A stretch of DNA of 64,000 nucleotides from Micromonospora zingiberis (GTDB taxonomy: Bacteria > Actinomycetota > Actinomycetes > Mycobacteriales > Micromonosporaceae): positions 1-64,000 of the forward strand of contig NZ_SJJR01000007.1 of assembly GCF_004331455.1 (NCBI RefSeq). Direction: 5' to 3'. The translations under genes and the position numbers were made by a program. This document shows, one piece after another, positions 44,181-53,076 of the stretch (position 1 is its first letter; the number at the start of each line of letters is the position of its first letter). The notes under the pieces are model-generated. The model made no database searches, had not been told where the DNA came from, and saw only the letters and a program-made list of their open reading frames with translations.

Positions 44181-44204
44181 AACCTTTGCGGGGTCCCACT
44201 CGTC
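44181..44204 (+). promoter_or_regulatory. ECF-type promoter for sigma gene
   Basis: AACCTTT (44181-44187) and CGTC (44201-44204) lie 20 nt apart start to start, about 33 nt before the sigma ATG. AAC/CGTC is the general ECF pattern. Autoregulation by the encoded sigma factor is likely but not shown. Confidence 0.55.
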
Positions 44205-44236
44205 CAGATAGCTCGTGAGGCAGGTGAGAGGTGGCG

Positions 44237-44740
44237 ATGGCCAGGGGTGACGCCGAGTTCGTCGAGTTCGTCCACGCGGCGTCCGGGCGGCTGGCGCACG
44301 CCGCGTACCTGATGACCGGTGATCACCACCAGGCGGAGGACGCCACGCAGACCGCACTGGCACGTACCTACGCCTCGTGGTCGCGGGTGCGACGCGACGA
44401 TCCCTACGCGTACACCAGGCGGGTAATGGTCAATTACATTGTGGACAACTGGCGGCGCCCGATTCGGGAGTACCCCACGGACGAGATTCCGCACCGGCAT
44501 CGAGACGACGTCGCGGACGAGGTGACCGCCCGGCGCTGGCTGCAGATCGCGCTCGGCACCCTGACCGCTCGGGAGCGGGCGATCGTCGTGCTGCGCTACC
44601 TGTTCGACCTTCCGGAACTACAGGTGGCCCGCGAACTGGAGGTCTCCGTGGGCACGGTGAAGAGCACCAGCTCCCGCGCGTTGGGCAAGCTGCGTCAGAC
44701 CCTGGTCGAGCTGCCGAGTACGCCGGGAGGGCAGCGATGA
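44237..44740 (+). CDS. SigE-family ECF RNA polymerase sigma factor
   Basis: 167 residues from ATG 44237, with GAGAGG 5 nt upstream. Region 2 reads FVEFVHAASGRLAHAAYLMTGDHHQAEDATQTALARTYASWSRV, and region 4 reads LTARERAIVVLRYLFDLPELQVARELEVSVGTVKSTSSRALGKL. This is the SigE family widespread in Streptomyces and Micromonospora (FVxxxxxxLxrxAyLLtGd). Directly followed, with a 4-nt overlap, by a probable membrane partner. Confidence 0.93.
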   Translation: MARGDAEFVEFVHAASGRLAHAAYLMTGDHHQAEDATQTALARTYASWSRVRRDDPYAYTRRVMVNYIVDNWRRPIREYPTDEIPHRHRDDVADEVTARRWLQIALGTLTARERAIVVLRYLFDLPELQVARELEVSVGTVKSTSSRALGKLRQTLVELPSTPGGQR

Positions 44741-45468
44741 ACGAGACGGACCGCCTGCGCGCGGCCATCCGGGCCACCGAACCGGAGGGCTGGGGCCAGT
44801 TCGACGTCGAGGCGATCATGCGGGAGGGGCGACGGCTGCGCTATCGGCGACGGGCCGTGGCGGGTGCCGGGGTGATGCTGTCGGTCGCGGTGGCGGCGGT
44901 CGGCGTCCTGGTCGTGCTCCGGCAACCCGGCCCGGTCGAGCCGGGTGTCCCGCCGGTGGTCACCGCGACGGCCACCACGCCGGGGGCGGGGTCCACCGTC
45001 GACCCCACGGGGCCGCCGGAGAAGCCGGCGCTCGGCGAGGTCCTGGGGACCGGGATCTGGTACGGCGGCGACGAGCGGGTCTTCTATTTCGTCCCGGTGG
45101 AGGTGCCCCGGGCAGCCGGGGTGACGATCGGGTTGGTCGCCGGCCGGCGTTCCCCGGATGGCAGGCTGACCGCGGACTTCCTGCTCAACGACTTCGAGGG
45201 CAGTGACCGTCGGCCCGGCTTCCACCAGATCGGGTACGAACCGTCGGCCGTGGTGGTGCCCGCCGACCCCGTGCCCACGTTCGGATACTTCGTGGGACCG
45301 GCCGCGCGAATCGTCGGCAGCGTCGGCAAGCGTCCCGTCGCGGCGCAGCTGTCCCGCTGGAGCGAGGACTCCGACGTGGTGATCTTCTGGTTCCACCCGA
45401 AGTCGCTGCCCCCCGGACAGCGCCTGGACGGCATCCTCGCCTGGGACGCGCAGGACCGGCAGCTCTGA
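44737..45468 (+). CDS. Membrane protein partner of SigE-family sigma (probable anti-sigma role)
   Basis: 243 residues, ATG overlapping the sigma stop (ATGA). An N-terminal ~43-residue cytoplasmic part is followed by one membrane helix (VMLSVAVAAVGVLVVLR), a Pro/Thr linker and an outer domain of ~160 residues. There is no zinc-type anti-sigma motif (HxxxCxxC). The coupling and topology are typical of sigma-factor partners in this family, so regulation of the sigma factor is inferred. Confidence 0.72.
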   Translation: MNETDRLRAAIRATEPEGWGQFDVEAIMREGRRLRYRRRAVAGAGVMLSVAVAAVGVLVVLRQPGPVEPGVPPVVTATATTPGAGSTVDPTGPPEKPALGEVLGTGIWYGGDERVFYFVPVEVPRAAGVTIGLVAGRRSPDGRLTADFLLNDFEGSDRRPGFHQIGYEPSAVVVPADPVPTFGYFVGPAARIVGSVGKRPVAAQLSRWSEDSDVVIFWFHPKSLPPGQRLDGILAWDAQDRQL

Positions 45469-45514
45469 TGTCGATTCCGGTGCGGCGCTGCGCACGGTGC
45501 GCCGGTCGGGTCTG

Positions 45515-45530
45515 CCACGCCATGGCGTGG
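45515..45530. promoter_or_regulatory. Perfect 16-bp palindrome
   Basis: CCACGCCATGGCGTGG lies between two convergent gene ends, not near a start. It may be an operator-like or structural element of unknown role. Confidence 0.35.
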
Positions 45531-45561
45531 AGACTGGCCGATGGTGCGAGTGTCGACCGTT

Positions 45562-45596
45562 CTCGGGCCCGGGGGTGTGGGCACCCCGGGCCCGAG
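45562..45596. terminator. Bidirectional hairpin terminator
   Basis: CTCGGGCCCGGGG (45562-45574) pairs with its complement at 45584-45596, a 13-bp perfect stem between the convergent sigma-partner and GH1 genes. Confidence 0.75.
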
Positions 45597-45688
45597 TGTG
45601 GCGCGTCCCGCGCGCCACCGGCCGTCGGCCCGGCAGTCAACTCCTGGGCTTTCCGCGCCTCCCCGCGCGGGCCCGGCCGGGCCTTTCC

Positions 45689-47182
45689 TCAAAGGGCGTT
45701 GTCGGCGATGACCTGGCGGTACCAGTGGGCGCTGCGCTTGAACACCCGGCGTTGGGTGGGGTAGTCGATGTAGATGAGTCCCCAGCGCTGGTCGTAGCCC
45801 TCGGCCCACTCGAAGTTGTCGAGCAGCGACCAGACGTGGAAGCTCTCCAGCGGCACCCCGTCGGTGATGGCGCGGTGGGCGGCGGCGAGGTGGTCGCGCA
45901 GGAAGGTGACCCGGCCGGTGTCCTCGACGGTGCCGTCGGCGGCCAGGACGTCGGGCGTGGGCAGGCCGTTCTCGGTGACGGTGAGCGGGATCGGCCCGTA
46001 GTCGCGGGTGACCCGGGTCAGGATGTCGTACATCCCGTCCGGGTAGATCTGCTGCCACGTCGCCTCCGAGGTGGGCCAGCGGCGTACGGTGCCGCCGGTG
46101 GCGGTGACGTAGATCGGGGTGTAGTACTGCACCGCGAGCAGGTCGATGGGGGAGGAGATGATGTCCAGGTCGCCGTCGCGGATGCCACGGACCATCCGGC
46201 TGTCCGGCCCGAGGTCGGCCAGGACGTCCTCCGGGTAGCTGCCCTTGAGGGCCGAGTCGAGGTAGAGCCGGTTTTCGTAGCCGTCGTACAGCCGGGTGGC
46301 CTCGGCGGCGCCGGGGGAGTCGTCGGCCGGGTAGCAGGGGTGCAGGTTGAAGGCCGGGCCGATGCGGCCGTTGGCGCCGTCGGCGCGCAGTGCCTGGACC
46401 GCGAGGCCGTGGGCGAGTTGCAGGTGGTGGGCGACCAGGTACGCGGCGTCCGGGTCCCGCCGGCCGGGGGCGTGGTGGCCCTGGAGGTAGCCGTTCTGTA
46501 CGACGGTCTTGGGCTCGTTGATGGTGAGCCAGACCGGTACCCGGTCGCCGAGCGCGTCGAAGAGGGTGGCGGCGTAGTCGGCGAAGCGGTGGGCGACCTC
46601 GCGGGACTCCCAGCCGCCGGCGTCCTGCAGGGTCTGCGGCAGGTCCCAGTGGAACAGGGTGGCCATCGGGGCGATGCCGCGTTCGTGCAGGCCGTCGACG
46701 AGGCGGCGGTAGAAGTCGAGGCCACGTTGGTTGGCGGCGCCGGTGCCGTCGGGCTGGATGCGCGGCCAGGAGATGGAGAACCGGTAGCTGCGCAGCCCCA
46801 GGTCGCGCATCAGATCGAGGTCTTCGGCGTAGCGGTGGTAGTGGTCGGCGGCGACGTCACCGGTGTCGCCGTTGCGGGTACGTCCCGGTGCCCGGCTGAA
46901 GGTGTCCCAGACCGATTCGCCCCGGCCGTCCTCCTTGGCGGCGCCTTCGATCTGGTAGGCCGAGGTGGCCGCGCCCCAGCCGAAGTTCGTGGGGAACTGC
47001 AACCGGGCGGCAGCGCTGGCCGACGGGTCGCTCGGTGCTGCGGGGTCACCGGGCTGACAGCCGGTGAGGGCGGTGGCGGCAGCCGCGGTGGCGGCCGTGC
47101 CCAGGACGGCGCCGGCCGGGGTTGCGGCGGTGGCCGACAGCGCCGCGCGGCGCAGCAGGTGTCGCCTGGTGAGCATCGACAT
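45689..47182 (-). CDS. Secreted GH1 beta-glucosidase
   Basis: 497 residues from ATG 47182 (AAGGAG upstream). The N-terminus has a twin-arginine start (TRRHLLRRAAL) and a lipobox ALTGC (Cys42), so it may be a Tat-exported lipoprotein. The GH1 barrel has the acid/base Glu in TINEP (Glu223) and the nucleophile in TENGLP (Glu404), with HVWSLLDNFEWAEGYDQRWGL near the end. It cuts cellobiose to glucose. Unlike most actinobacterial beta-glucosidases of this group it is exported. A CebR-like box lies 38 bp upstream, and it is divergent from the GH48 gene. Confidence 0.92.
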   Translation of the reverse strand: MSMLTRRHLLRRAALSATAATPAGAVLGTAATAAAATALTGCQPGDPAAPSDPSASAAARLQFPTNFGWGAATSAYQIEGAAKEDGRGESVWDTFSRAPGRTRNGDTGDVAADHYHRYAEDLDLMRDLGLRSYRFSISWPRIQPDGTGAANQRGLDFYRRLVDGLHERGIAPMATLFHWDLPQTLQDAGGWESREVAHRFADYAATLFDALGDRVPVWLTINEPKTVVQNGYLQGHHAPGRRDPDAAYLVAHHLQLAHGLAVQALRADGANGRIGPAFNLHPCYPADDSPGAAEATRLYDGYENRLYLDSALKGSYPEDVLADLGPDSRMVRGIRDGDLDIISSPIDLLAVQYYTPIYVTATGGTVRRWPTSEATWQQIYPDGMYDILTRVTRDYGPIPLTVTENGLPTPDVLAADGTVEDTGRVTFLRDHLAAAHRAITDGVPLESFHVWSLLDNFEWAEGYDQRWGLIYIDYPTQRRVFKRSAHWYRQVIADNAL

Positions 47183-47219
47183 GGGTTCTCCTTGTGGATG
47201 GGGTGGCCGCCCGGAGCCT

Positions 47220-47233
47220 CGGGAGCGCTCCCA
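47220..47233. promoter_or_regulatory. CebR-like operator before GH1 gene
   Basis: CGGGAGCGCTCCCA differs at one base from the CebR consensus TGGGAGCGCTCCCA known from Streptomyces cellulose/cello-oligosaccharide genes. It lies 38 bp upstream of the GH1 start. CebR releases DNA when cellobiose binds. Confidence 0.85.
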
Positions 47234-47522
47234 ATACAGCGTAGAGGGTGGGCGGCCGCCGCCGGGGCCCGATCGTCGCAGATCACGAACGGTCGTGGCG
47301 GCGGGGGTGGCAAGGGTGAATGGGGGGTTGGCGTCGGCCGGTCGGGCAGCGGGTGTGGCGGGACCGGGTACGCCGAGTTCCGCGGGCGGACCGGCGGCGT
47401 GCTCCCGGGGTGGTCGGCGGGGCAGCGCACGGTCGGCGGGCGGGGCTACTGCCGTGCGGGGCGCGCGGGTGATGCGCGTCTGACCCGTCGGCCTCTTTTC
47501 CCATCGTGAACGGGGGTTTAGT

Positions 47523-47555
47523 GTGGGGACGGGGGAGGGCAACCCCCGTCCCCAC
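47523..47555. repeat. GC-rich hairpin in intergenic region
   Basis: GTGGGGACGGGG (47523-47534) and its complement (47544-47555), loop of 9 nt. No gene ends nearby. Could terminate an unannotated transcript or be structural. Confidence 0.6.
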
Positions 47556-47769
47556 CGTGTTGCGGTACACGCACGTGCGGATTGGCGTCCCAGTCGTGCG
47601 TGTCGCGCGGGAGCCGGGCCACGCGAGTGGCTTGAGGATCCACCTCCCCTCACTGTCGTGGGGCGACGGCTGACGGCGGTGTCCGGGCTGGCCCGCCGTC
47701 GGCCTGCGGTCTTCGTACCCGGTGCTGTGGGCACAGCGCCAGGTAATCCATTGCTTGGAACCTTGTCGA

Positions 47770-47783
47770 TGGAAGCGCTCCCA
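47770..47783. promoter_or_regulatory. CebR-like operator (distal) before GH48 gene
   Basis: TGGAAGCGCTCCCA, one base from the CebR consensus. 374 bp from the GH48 ATG. Confidence 0.8.
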
Positions 47784-47881
47784 TCGACGTTGTTGCGACT
47801 GTAACGCCCGTCACGGCTTTGTGAAAGCCCCAAAACGAGATCGAAACAACCGGCTGGTTCCGGAAGTGGGATCCCTGGTGC

Positions 47882-47895
47882 TGGGAGCGCTTCCA
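47882..47895. promoter_or_regulatory. CebR-like operator (proximal) before GH48 gene
   Basis: TGGGAGCGCTTCCA, one base from the CebR consensus. It lies 112 bp after the first box of the pair and 248 bp from the GH48 ATG, which could allow looping between the two boxes. Confidence 0.82.
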
Positions 47896-48143
47896 TGGCA
47901 CACTGTCGATCGACCGCGTGGAGCCAGGTATGCGTGAGCGCGGGGTCGCCGAGGGCTTCCGGTGCGTCCGGTACGGCACCCTGAGTGCAGTGGGTGTGGC
48001 GCCGTACCCGACGGCGACCTGCTGCGTTTCCGGCCGATCGGCCGGTTCACCACCATCCACTGACGTCTCGCGTCCCTGTCGTGGGCGAGGCGTCCCGCCG
48101 GGGCGGCACCGTCCCCGGCCCGGTTCGAGGAGACACCGCGCAG

Positions 48144-51044
48144 ATGAGAAATCTGGCAAGACGTCGCCGCCTGGCGTGGCTCGCCGCCGCGGCGCTGGCG
48201 ATCGGCGGGGTGACCGTACCCGCCGGCGCCGCACAGGCCGCGCCGGCCTGCGATGTGGTCTACACGACCAACGACTGGAGCAACGGCTTCACCGCCAACG
48301 TCACCATCAGAAACATCGGCGATCCGATCAACGGCTGGACGTTGCGGTTCGCCTTCCCCGGCAACCAGCGCGTCACCCAGGGCTGGTCGGCCCGGTGGAG
48401 CCAGAGCGGCAACCAGGTCACCGCCGTCAACGAGTCGTACAACGGCAACCTCGCCACCGGCGCCAGCACCACCATCGGCTTCAACGGCTCCTACACCGGC
48501 AGCAACCCGAAGCCGACCTCGTTCTCGGTCAACGGGGTCACCTGCGGTGGCACGGCCCAGCAACCCCCGACGGTGAGCCTGTCGATCCCCGCCGGCCCGT
48601 TCGTGGCCCCGGCGACCGTGCCGCTGACCGCCACCGCGAGCGACCCGGACGGCACCATCGCCCGCGTCGAGTTCTACCGCAACGGCCTGCTGGTCAACAC
48701 CGACACCACCGCGCCGTACGCGTACACCCTGGAGAACCTGCCGGCCGGTGACTACACCGTGCAGGCCCGGGCGTTCGACAACAGCGGCCTGTCGGCGATC
48801 GCCGAGCGGGCGTTCACCGTCACCGCCGCCACCTCGCCGGCCCTGGTGGCCACCCCGACCGCGCTGAGCGTGGCAGAGGGCGGCAGCTCGACGTTCAACC
48901 TCAAGCTGAACCGGGCGCCCACCGCCAACGTCGCGGCGACCCTGGCCCGTACCGGCGACACCGACATCACCGTCACGCCGACCTCGGTGACGCTGACCCC
49001 GAGCAACTGGAACACCGGGGTCGACGTGACCGTCCGGGCCGCCGAGGACGCCGACACCGTCGGTGGTACCGCCACCGTCACCGCCTCGGCCTCGGGCTAC
49101 ACGCCGGCCACCGTCACCGTCACCGAGATCGACAACGACGTGCCCGGTGGCGACGGCGAGTACGTCCAGCGCTTCCTCACCCAGTACGGCAAGATCAAGA
49201 ACTCGGGGTACTTCAGCCCCGAGGGCGTGCCGTACCACTCGATCGAGACGCTCATCGTCGAGGCGCCCGACCACGGCCACCAGACCACCTCCGAGGCGTT
49301 CAGCTTCTGGCTGTGGCTGGAGGCGTACTACGGCCGGGTCACCCAGAACTGGACGCCGTTCAACAACGCCTGGACGGTGATGGAGCGCTACATCATCCCG
49401 TCCACGGCCGACCAGCCGACCGCCGGCAGCCCCGGCGACGCCAGCTACGCGGCCGAGAACGACCTGCCCAACCAGTACCCGTCGCAGTTGGACTCCAACG
49501 TGCCCGTCGGCCGCGACCCGCTGCGCGCGGAACTCCAGCAGACCTACGGCACCGGCAACATCTACGGCATGCACTGGCTGCTGGACGTGGACAACGTCTA
49601 CGGCTACGGCCGCTGCGGCGACGGCACCACCCGCCCCGCGTACATCAACACCTTCCAGCGGGGCACCCAGGAGTCGGTGTGGGAAACCGTGCCGCACCCG
49701 TCCTGCGACACCTTCCGCCACGGCGGCCAGTACGGCTACCTGGACCTGTTCATCAAGGAGTCCGGCGCCCCGGCCCGGCAGTGGAAGTACACCAACGCCC
49801 CGGACGCCGACGCCCGCGCCGTGCAGGCCGCGTACTGGGCGCTGACCTGGGCCAAGGAGCAGGGCAAGGCGGCCGATGTGGCGGCCACCGTGACCAAGGC
49901 CGCGCGGATGGGTGACTACCTGCGGTACGCCCTGTTCGACAAGTACTTCAAGCGGATCGGCAACTGCGTCGGGGCCAGCGCCTGCCCGGCCGGCAACAAC
50001 CGCGAGTCCGCGCACTACCTGCTGTCCTGGTACTACGCCTGGGGCGGCGCGTACGACGCCAGCCAGAACTGGTCCTGGCGGATCGGCTCCAGCCACAGCC
50101 ACTTCGGCTACCAGAACCCGTTCGCGGCCTGGGCGCTGACCAACGTCGACGAGCTCAAGCCGCGCTCGGCGACGGCGGCGGCGGACTGGACCAACAGCCT
50201 CAACCGGCAGTTGGAGCTCTACACCTGGTTGCAGTCGGCCGAGGGCGGCATCGCCGGTGGCGCGACGAACAGCTGGGGCGGGCACTACGGCACTCCGCCG
50301 GCCGGCACCGCCACCTTCTACGGCATGTTCTACGACGAGGACCCGGTCTACAACGACCCGCCGTCGAACCAGTGGTTCGGCATGCAGGCCTGGTCGATGC
50401 AGCGCATCGCCGAGCTGTACCTGGTCTCGGGCAACACCCGGGCCAAGGCGCTGCTGGACAAGTGGGTGCCGTGGGCGATCGCCAACACGACGCTGGGCAC
50501 CAACTGGTCCATCCCGTCGGACATGAAGTGGACGGGCCAGCCCGCCAACTGGAACCCGAGCAACCCGCAGCCGAACAACAACCTGCACGTCGAGGTGACG
50601 GTCAAGGGTCAGGACGTCGGTGTCGCCGCGGCCTACGCCCGTACGCTCATCGCGTACGCGGCCAAGTCGGGCAACACCGCGGCGAAGAACACCGCCAAGG
50701 GGCTGCTGGACGCGCTGCACGCGGCCAGCGACGCCCAGGGTGTGTCGACGGTGGAGAAGCGTGGCGACTACCGGCGCTTCGACGACGTCTACGACGCCTC
50801 CACCGGGCAGGGCCTGTACATCCCGCAGGGCTGGACCGGCCGGATGCCCAACGGTGACGTGGTCGCCCCGGGCAAGAGCTTCGTCGACATCCGGTCGTTC
50901 TACAAGAACGACCCGGCGTGGCCGAAGGTCCAGGCGTACCTCGACGGCGGGCCGGAGCCGGAGTTCCGCTACCACCGGTTCTGGGCCCAGGCGGACGTCG
51001 CGATGGCGTACGCCGACTACGGAAAGCTGTTCCCCAACGGCTGA
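48144..51044 (+). CDS. GH48 exo-acting cellulase with CBM2
   Basis: 966 residues from ATG 48144, preceded by GAGGAGAC. Signal peptide with Arg-rich start, cut near AQAAP. Residues ~33-133 are a CBM2 cellulose-binding module (CDVVYTTNDWSNGFTANVTI, SYTGSNPKPTSFSVNGVTC). Two Ig-like/Calx-beta-type linker domains follow (to ~330). The GH48 catalytic domain fills the rest: YVQRFLTQYGKIKNSGYFSPEGVPYHSIETLIVEAPDHGHQTTSEAFSF is split across its first strands and WTGRMPNGDV closes it. GH48 enzymes release cellobiose from cellulose chain ends and are the core of bacterial cellulase systems. CebR-like boxes lie upstream. Confidence 0.94.
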   Translation: MRNLARRRRLAWLAAAALAIGGVTVPAGAAQAAPACDVVYTTNDWSNGFTANVTIRNIGDPINGWTLRFAFPGNQRVTQGWSARWSQSGNQVTAVNESYNGNLATGASTTIGFNGSYTGSNPKPTSFSVNGVTCGGTAQQPPTVSLSIPAGPFVAPATVPLTATASDPDGTIARVEFYRNGLLVNTDTTAPYAYTLENLPAGDYTVQARAFDNSGLSAIAERAFTVTAATSPALVATPTALSVAEGGSSTFNLKLNRAPTANVAATLARTGDTDITVTPTSVTLTPSNWNTGVDVTVRAAEDADTVGGTATVTASASGYTPATVTVTEIDNDVPGGDGEYVQRFLTQYGKIKNSGYFSPEGVPYHSIETLIVEAPDHGHQTTSEAFSFWLWLEAYYGRVTQNWTPFNNAWTVMERYIIPSTADQPTAGSPGDASYAAENDLPNQYPSQLDSNVPVGRDPLRAELQQTYGTGNIYGMHWLLDVDNVYGYGRCGDGTTRPAYINTFQRGTQESVWETVPHPSCDTFRHGGQYGYLDLFIKESGAPARQWKYTNAPDADARAVQAAYWALTWAKEQGKAADVAATVTKAARMGDYLRYALFDKYFKRIGNCVGASACPAGNNRESAHYLLSWYYAWGGAYDASQNWSWRIGSSHSHFGYQNPFAAWALTNVDELKPRSATAAADWTNSLNRQLELYTWLQSAEGGIAGGATNSWGGHYGTPPAGTATFYGMFYDEDPVYNDPPSNQWFGMQAWSMQRIAELYLVSGNTRAKALLDKWVPWAIANTTLGTNWSIPSDMKWTGQPANWNPSNPQPNNNLHVEVTVKGQDVGVAAAYARTLIAYAAKSGNTAAKNTAKGLLDALHAASDAQGVSTVEKRGDYRRFDDVYDASTGQGLYIPQGWTGRMPNGDVVAPGKSFVDIRSFYKNDPAWPKVQAYLDGGPEPEFRYHRFWAQADVAMAYADYGKLFPNG

Positions 51045-51051
51045 ACGACGC

Positions 51052-51081
51052 CCTCCGGGTGGGCGGTGACCCACCCGGAGG
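51052..51081 (+). terminator. Hairpin terminator of GH48 gene
   Basis: CCTCCGGGTGGG (51052-51063) and its complement (51070-51081), starting 7 nt after the stop. Confidence 0.8.
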
Positions 51082-51293
51082 CTTCGGCCGGACCTCGGGG
51101 GTAAGAGGCAGGTCCGGCCGGCGGCCTGACTCCCACGGTCAGGCCGGGGTGGGTCGGCCCTCTGGCCGACGCAGCGGAGCAGCCGGCCCACCCCACCGCC
51201 GACTATCCGATGGGCCACACCACGCAGATCGCGAAAAAAAGTGGCCGCCCCGGGATCACAACACCGCCGGGGACGGAGTAACGTACATCACCG

Positions 51294-51330
51294 GAGAGGC
51301 CGCTCCCCCCGTGGCGGCCTCTCCCTTTAT
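51294..51330 (+). terminator. Second hairpin with T-tract
   Basis: GAGAGGCCGC (51294-51303) pairs with GCGGCCTCTC (51314-51323), followed by CCTTTAT. It is a good intrinsic terminator on the plus strand but lies 250 bp past the GH48 stop. Confidence 0.65.
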
Positions 51331-51346
51331 GTCTGAAGCCCGGTGG

Positions 51347-52018
51347 CTATGCCTGCGGCCCCGTGTCCGGATGCCGCAGCCCCGGATGCCCGGCCGGCAG
51401 CGACCGGCGCACCACCGCCCAACTGACCGCCAACGCCGTGGCCACCAGCGGCCAGGTGAGCCCGACCCGGGCCGCGGTCAGGGCGAGCACCTGACCGCCC
51501 AGGTACAGCGGCACGAACACCGCCACCCGCACCGCGTAGGTGGCCGTCCACACCCAACTGCCCCGGGCGTAGGCCCGCAGCAGCGCCGGGTCCCGCCGCC
51601 ACCGACTCCGTTGCCCGAGGGCCGCGCCGACCACCACCCCGAGCAGCGGCCACCGCACCACGATGCTGACCACCCAGACCAGGGCGCTGGCCGCGTTGGC
51701 GAGCAACTGCACCAGGAAGAAGTCCTCGGCCCGTCCGGTGCGGGCCACCACGATTGCGGCCACGCAGACGGCGAGCAGCCCGAGCAGCACCGACCGGGGC
51801 CGGTCCCCACGACGCAGTCGCCATCCGGCCACCGCGGCGCCGACGGCCAGGGCGGCCAGTACGCCGGCCGTGATCGACCGGTCGGCCAGCAGCCAGCCTG
51901 CCGTGAAGGCGACCGGCGGCAGGGTCGCGTCGACCGCTCCCCGCCGCCCGCCGAGCAGGTCGGCCAGCGACTCCGGTCGCTGCACGCTCGGGGTGTCACG
52001 CTCCGACGTACCGGTCAC
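51347..52018 (-). CDS. DUF3159 family membrane protein
   Basis: 223 residues, GTG preceded by GGAGGACG. N-terminal SLADLLGGRRGAVDATLPPVAF and several membrane helices with FFLVQLLANAASALVWVVSIVVRWPLLG identify DUF3159, an actinobacterial membrane family of unknown function. ARGSWVWTATYAVRVAVFVPLYL is another conserved block. Confidence 0.87.
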   Translation of the reverse strand: MTGTSERDTPSVQRPESLADLLGGRRGAVDATLPPVAFTAGWLLADRSITAGVLAALAVGAAVAGWRLRRGDRPRSVLLGLLAVCVAAIVVARTGRAEDFFLVQLLANAASALVWVVSIVVRWPLLGVVVGAALGQRSRWRRDPALLRAYARGSWVWTATYAVRVAVFVPLYLGGQVLALTAARVGLTWPLVATALAVSWAVVRRSLPAGHPGLRHPDTGPQA

Positions 52019-52109
52019 CGTCGTCCTCCTTCACCAGTGCCCAAACCTATCCCGACGCGGTCGGCGGGCCACCGGTCGACTGGCAGAGGCGGGCCGCTAA
52101 GTTGTGCGG

Positions 52110-52991
52110 GTGCGCGTGACGCCGAGGGGTGGGACTGCGGTCTGGCTGGTCGTGTTGGCCCTCGTCCAGACGGTGGCCTTCATCGTCGTCTGGCGATTCG
52201 CCCTCTACACCGACGTCGGGCAGTGGATCGACACGGTGGCGCTGACCGGCAACCGGATCGGCCGCGACCACATCGTGGATCCGGTGAACCGGATTCTCAA
52301 CGCGATGTCCGTGGTCTCGCTGCTGGCGGTCACCGTGATGATCGGGTTCATCGCGTTGATCCGGGGCCGGGTGGCCCTCGCCGTGGCGGCCACCCTGCTG
52401 ATCGCCGGGGCCAACGTCAGCACCCAGGTACTCAAGTACGGTCTGGTGCGGCCGGACTACGGCATCGACCCGGAGCGGGCCGACGTGGGTAACAGCCTGC
52501 CCAGCGGTCACACCACCGTGGCCGCCTCGGTGGCGGTGGCGCTGGTGCTCGTACTGCCGCCCAAGGGGCGGGCCTTCGCCGCCCTGGTCGGCGCCGGCTA
52601 CGCGGCGGCCGCCGGGGTGGCGACCCTGTCCGCCGGCTGGCACCGACCCAGCGACGCGGTGGCCGCGTTCCTCGTGGTCGGGGTGTGGGCCGCCCTGGCC
52701 GGCCTGCTGCTGCTGATCACCCAGCGGGAGCGGGCGCAGGTGGCCTCGGCCGACGCGCACCGGGGCAGCGCACTGCTGCTCGGCATCGGCGGGCTGCTGG
52801 CGATCGCGGCCTGCGCGCTGGCATTGACCTGGCTGGTCGGGCTGCGCGCCACCGCGCCGGCCGAACTGTCCCGGCAGCCCCTCTTCGTCGGGTACGCCGG
52901 CAGTGCCGCCGGCATCGCCGGCACGATGGGGGTGGTGATGGCGCTGGTCCTGTCCGCCGTGCACCGGATCGTCCCCCGCCACCAGGGCTGA
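52110..52991 (+). CDS. PAP2-family membrane phosphatase
   Basis: 293 residues from GTG 52110; TAAGTT at 52098-52103 lies 6 nt upstream (leaderless), whereas a GTG two codons earlier touches the -10 box. Multi-pass membrane protein with phosphatase motifs LPSGHTTVAASVAV (motif 2) and AGWHRPSDAVAAF (motif 3); motif 1 appears weak as QVLKYGLVRPDYG (K-x5-RP). It probably dephosphorylates lipid phosphates such as undecaprenyl pyrophosphate. Confidence 0.87.
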   Translation: MRVTPRGGTAVWLVVLALVQTVAFIVVWRFALYTDVGQWIDTVALTGNRIGRDHIVDPVNRILNAMSVVSLLAVTVMIGFIALIRGRVALAVAATLLIAGANVSTQVLKYGLVRPDYGIDPERADVGNSLPSGHTTVAASVAVALVLVLPPKGRAFAALVGAGYAAAAGVATLSAGWHRPSDAVAAFLVVGVWAALAGLLLLITQRERAQVASADAHRGSALLLGIGGLLAIAACALALTWLVGLRATAPAELSRQPLFVGYAGSAAGIAGTMGVVMALVLSAVHRIVPRHQG

Positions 52992-53076
52992 CCCCACGCC
53001 CTCGTCGCCCCGCCCGCCTGAGCGCGATCATGAATACTGGGGCGGTCGTGGCGGCGATGGGGGACGGAGACGGTCG

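Larger units (their letters stand above)
47183..48143. other. 961-bp divergent regulatory region
   Basis: Between the GH1 (minus) and GH48 (plus) genes. Holds three CebR-like boxes (listed), a 12-bp-arm hairpin at 47523-47555, and otherwise G/C-rich sequence without a credible ORF. The space is long for two promoters; it could hold the remains of a lost gene around 47240-47500. Confidence 0.55.
51045..51346. other. 302-bp gap after GH48 gene
   Basis: Two hairpins (51052-51081 and 51294-51323), with an A7 run at about 51234-51240, which is rare in this GC-rich DNA. No ORF seen. The second hairpin followed by CCTTTAT could end a small untranslated RNA on the plus strand. Confidence 0.5.
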
